Positions 60,425 to 64,000 of a stretch of 64,000 nucleotides of DNA are shown here, piece after piece. This stretch comes from Mangrovactinospora gilvigrisea (GTDB lineage Bacteria; Actinomycetota; Actinomycetes; Streptomycetales; Streptomycetaceae): assembly GCF_001879105.1 (NCBI RefSeq), contig NZ_MLCF01000025.1, forward strand, positions 50,086-114,085, read 5' to 3'. The notes under the pieces were generated by a model that ran no database searches, was not told the DNA's origin, and worked only from the letters and a program-made list of their open reading frames with translations. The translations under genes and the position numbers were made by a program. Within the stretch, counting starts at the first letter, position 1. Every line of letters starts with the position of its first letter.

Positions 60425-60428
<4 letters not shown>
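59382..60428 (-). CDS. ABC transporter ATPase, DppF/OppF type
   Basis: A 348-residue ATPase. Walker A is GESGCGKTT, the Q loop FVHQDPYASLNP, the signature LSGGQRQRVAVARAL, Walker B LIVADEATSMLD, and the switch is FITHDLA. The C-terminal oligopeptide/dipeptide domain with cysteine pattern CTFHPRCPLFREGLCD may bind an Fe-S cluster, as in this family. The ATG overlaps the upstream ATPase stop (ATGA). It pairs with the DppD-type ATPase to drive import. Confidence 0.92.
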
Positions 60429-61608
<1,180 letters not shown>

Positions 61609-61609
<1 letters not shown>

Positions 61610-62487
61610 CAGCCCTCCGCCAGCCTCGGGTTGAAGACCTCTTCCAGCGACCGCGTCAGCATCACCAGGCCGAGCTGCACCAGGGCGATGGCGAACACCG
61701 GGGCGAGGATGTACGGGGTGCCGGAGGCGATGTAGATCGCGCCGTAGGTCCAGGCCTGGTGGATCATGATCCCCCAGTTCGCCCCGGAGAGCGGTGCCAG
61801 TCCCAGCACGTACAGGCCGACGAGCGCATAGATCGCGTTGGTCACCGCGATGATGAAGTTGATCAGGATGTAGCCGGCCATGTTCGGCACGATCTCGACG
61901 AAGACCACCCGCAGGGTGCCCAGGTCGAGCGAGCGGGCCGCCTCGACGAACTCGCGCTCCTTCAGGGTGAGCACCTGCGCCCGGATGGAGCGCATCAGCA
62001 CCGGCCAGGAGAACGAGCCGAGCAGCAGTGCCAGCAGGATCGGCGAGGTGAGCTGGAAGAACGACCCGAGGACGGCGAGCAGCACGATCTGCGGGATCGT
62101 CATGAAGATGTCGGTCAGCTGCAGCAGCGCGCTGTCCACCCAGCCGCGCAGATAGGCGGCGAGCGAGCCGAGCGCCACGGCGATGACGGTGGTGACCGCG
62201 GCGGCGCCGAGGCCGACGAAGATGACCGTCCCGCCGCCGAGCAGGACCTGCTTGAGCACGTCCCGACCGGAGTTGTCGGTGCCTAGCAGATGGCCGCCGC
62301 TGGGCCCCTCCCAGGCGTGCGCGGGATCGGGCGCGATGGTGTGGTTCATCACCAGCGGCGCCACGATGGTCATCCCGATGATCAGCAGGACGATGACGAA
62401 GCCGGCCATCCCGGACTTGCTGCGGCTCATCCGGTACAGCAGGCCGCGGCGCTGGATCGCCGGGGTGGGGGCGAGTGCGGACGTCAC
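61609..62487 (-). CDS. ABC transporter permease, DppC type
   Basis: A 292-residue permease starting at GTG 62487, which overlaps the DppB-type stop (GTGA). It has an N-terminal helix at about 27-48, then HLLGTDNSGRDVLKQVLLGGG, the usual DppC signature. Five more helices follow, with the ATPase-coupling loop EREFVEAARSLDLGTLRVVFVEIVPN. It forms the translocation pore with the DppB-type subunit. Confidence 0.92.
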
Positions 62488-63533
62488 TCCTCCACCCCCT
62501 TGTCCCGGATGCGCGGATCGAGGATCCCGTAGCAGAGGTCGGCGATCAGGTTGGCGCCCACCACCGAGATGGTGATGATCAGCAGGATCCCCTGGATCAC
62601 CGGGTAGTCCCGGCCGTTGACCGCGTCGTAGAGCAACTGGCCGACGCCCTCGTAGCCGAGGATCAGCTCGACGAAGATCGCGCCGCCGACCACGAACCCG
62701 GCCTGCACGGCGATCTGCGCCACCAGCGGCAGCACCGCGTTGCGGCCCACGTACATCGCGCCGATCCGGGCGCCGGACAGGCCGCGGGCCCGCGCCACCA
62801 TCACGAAGTCCTCCTCGAGGGCCTGGGTGGTGGACGCCTTCATGATCAGCGCCCAGGTGCCGAAGGTAGTGAGGACGTAGATCGTCACGGGCAGCGCCGC
62901 GTGGTACATCACGTCCGAGAGAAAGGTGATCGAGAACGACGGGTTGATGCCGTCGGTATGGGTGCCGCGCAGCGAGGCGAAGTCGAAAAGGCCCAGCTGG
63001 ATGCCGCCGAACACGAGGAACATGATCGCGAACAGGTAGTTCGGGATGGCGTGCAGGGTGGAGCCGACCGCCGACATCACATGATCGACAACGCCGCCGC
63101 GGCGATACGCCATCAGCATGCCCAGCAGCAGCCCGATGATGATCGAAATGATCAATGCGTAGCCGACGCTGAAGAGCGTGTACGGAAGGTGCGAACCGAT
63201 CTTGGTGAGGACGGTGGTGCCGGGGGAGAGGATCGAGTTGCCGAAGTTGAGGTGCGCGACCCCGACCAGGTACGACCAGTACTGGTTGATCAAGGGCGTG
63301 CGGGGGTCGAACGAGAACAGGGACGAGGCCTGGGCCTGCGCCGAGTCGTAGCTCATCCCCTGGGCGGAGATCAGCTTGTTGATGTAGGCCTCGACAGGAT
63401 TGCCGGGCATCAGGCGGACGAGAAAGAAGACGCAGGTGGTGACGAACCAGATCACGAAGAGCGACCGGACGATCCGTCGGAGCACATAACTTCTGGCTAT
63501 GCGGGAGATGACGCCCTCCCCTGGTGCAGGCAC
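62484..63533 (-). CDS. ABC transporter permease, DppB type
   Basis: A 349-residue permease and first gene of the operon. The N-terminal helix is about 23-41 with the VFFLVRLMPGNPVEAYI signature. The coupling loop is EEDFVMVARARGLSGARIGAMYVGRNAVLP, and the C-terminus is LCYGILDPRIR. The start is GTG 63533 with a weak ribosome site. The operon order is dppB, dppC, dppD, dppF, small membrane protein, binding protein. Five of the six genes are joined to their neighbour by overlapping start and stop codons; only the dppF/small-protein junction has a gap (13 bases). Confidence 0.9.
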   Translation of the reverse strand: MPAPGEGVISRIARSYVLRRIVRSLFVIWFVTTCVFFLVRLMPGNPVEAYINKLISAQGMSYDSAQAQASSLFSFDPRTPLINQYWSYLVGVAHLNFGNSILSPGTTVLTKIGSHLPYTLFSVGYALIISIIIGLLLGMLMAYRRGGVVDHVMSAVGSTLHAIPNYLFAIMFLVFGGIQLGLFDFASLRGTHTDGINPSFSITFLSDVMYHAALPVTIYVLTTFGTWALIMKASTTQALEEDFVMVARARGLSGARIGAMYVGRNAVLPLVAQIAVQAGFVVGGAIFVELILGYEGVGQLLYDAVNGRDYPVIQGILLIITISVVGANLIADLCYGILDPRIRDKGVEE

Positions 63534-63886
63534 GTGTGAAAGATCGAGAAGTGCTTGGTGCGGGGTACGGGGTACGTGGGTACCGGGACGTTCGGACTCG
63601 AATTCGCGCTGTGGCAGCAGAAGCTACCCTGCCCGCCACCTGCTTGGGGAGCCCAGTGCCGCAACTTTGGTGTAAACCTCTTGGCGCGGAATGGTCGCTT
63701 CCAGAAACCTGGGCGGAATCGATCGGCGCGCGGCGGCGCCGCCGCATGCGCAGGGCCGTCCGGGGGACTGCGCAGAGTGACCGCGTCCGGCAACGGCGTA
63801 CCGGCCCGAAACGGCCCCTTCGTGATCACCGCCCCGGCGCCGACGTGACGGCGGGTCACCCCCGCGGCGTCCCCGTCCGCGCATGC
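63534..63886. other. Intergenic region upstream of the ABC operon
   Basis: About 350 bases holding the operon promoter. TAGCTT on the minus strand near 63630 is a possible -10, but no -35 is at proper distance. Short GGGGTACG-like direct repeats lie at about 63560-63582. No gene was seen. Confidence 0.4.
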
Positions 63887-63921
63887 GGAAAGGCCCCCGG
63901 CGTGGTGCCGGAGGCCTTTCC
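63887..63921 (-). terminator. Terminator of second tRNA-Lys
   Basis: A hairpin with arms GGAAAGGCCCCCGGC and GCCGGAGGCCTTTCC just beyond the tRNA 3' end. It closely resembles the terminator after the first tRNA-Lys. Confidence 0.75.
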
Positions 63922-63926
63922 GTCTG

Positions 63927-64000
63927 TGCGCCGCCAGGGACTCGAACCCCGGACCCGCTGATTAAGAGTCAGCTGCTCTAACCAACTGAGCTAGCGGCGC
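63927..64000 (-). tRNA. tRNA-Lys (anticodon CTT), second identical copy
   Basis: A 74-base cloverleaf identical at every position to 14562-14635, ending exactly at the window edge. The anticodon CTT is at 63966-63964. CCA is not encoded. Confidence 0.97.

Overview
The window is a very GC-rich, gene-dense chromosomal segment. It has Streptomyces-type codon usage, GTG and TTG starts, Tat and lipoprotein signals, TetR/GntR/MarR regulators and probable leaderless genes. All of this points to a Streptomycetaceae actinomycete (Streptomyces or a close relative). No replication genes, CRISPR array, rRNA, integrase or biosynthetic megasynthase was seen. Nearly all calls come from reading protein motifs by eye. 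No database search was run.

Layout. 0-9.9 kb: the start of a multicopper oxidase gene with a coupled membrane protein; a DUF1772 membrane protein divergent from a TetR regulator with two matching operators; alditol oxidase; methylmalonyl-CoA epimerase; a secreted sedolisin (S53) protease; and a GntR / SDR / galactonate dehydratase sugar-acid locus. 9.9-14.5 kb: an island with visibly lower GC, carrying an HNH endonuclease (with a 16-codon leader ORF), a C5 cytosine methyltransferase, a Vsr mismatch endonuclease and a NaeI-family restriction enzyme. It abuts the 3' end of a tRNA-Lys(CTT) gene.

14.7-32 kb: a catabolic district. It holds an EhuBCDA-type (ectoine/hydroxyectoine-like) ABC importer, a GlcD/GlcF-type FAD/FeS oxidase, a GABA-type aminotransferase, an NAD semialdehyde dehydrogenase, a DUF3830 protein, an amidase, a D-2-hydroxyacid dehydrogenase, two maleate-isomerase/EutA-like proteins and a GntR regulator. 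Three copies of a TTGTCRACAA-like palindrome lie at its divergent or internal promoters, so I infer one regulon. A RibD-type reductase and an ADP-ribosylglycohydrolase sit inside this district and seem unrelated.

32-44 kb: an LLM flavin monooxygenase, a PAS-SGDEF-EAL cyclic-di-GMP protein, two secreted trypsin-like proteases, a MarR regulator, three Gfo/Idh/MocA oxidoreductases and an SMP-30 lactonase. 44-50 kb: a TetR/MFS efflux pair, then an uncharacterised operon of a long repetitive disordered protein coupled to a Clp-like AAA+ ATPase. 50-57 kb: secreted galactose mutarotase and GH27 alpha-galactosidase, a DUF2087 protein and a secreted BNR beta-propeller. 57-63.5 kb: a dipeptide-type ABC importer operon (permeases, ATPases, small membrane protein, lipoprotein), all tightly coupled. 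The window ends in a second tRNA-Lys(CTT) identical to the first.

The most promising leads are the GntR-linked catabolic regulon with its paired isomerase-like enzymes, the NaeI-Vsr-HNH restriction island, and the AAA+/disordered-protein operon.
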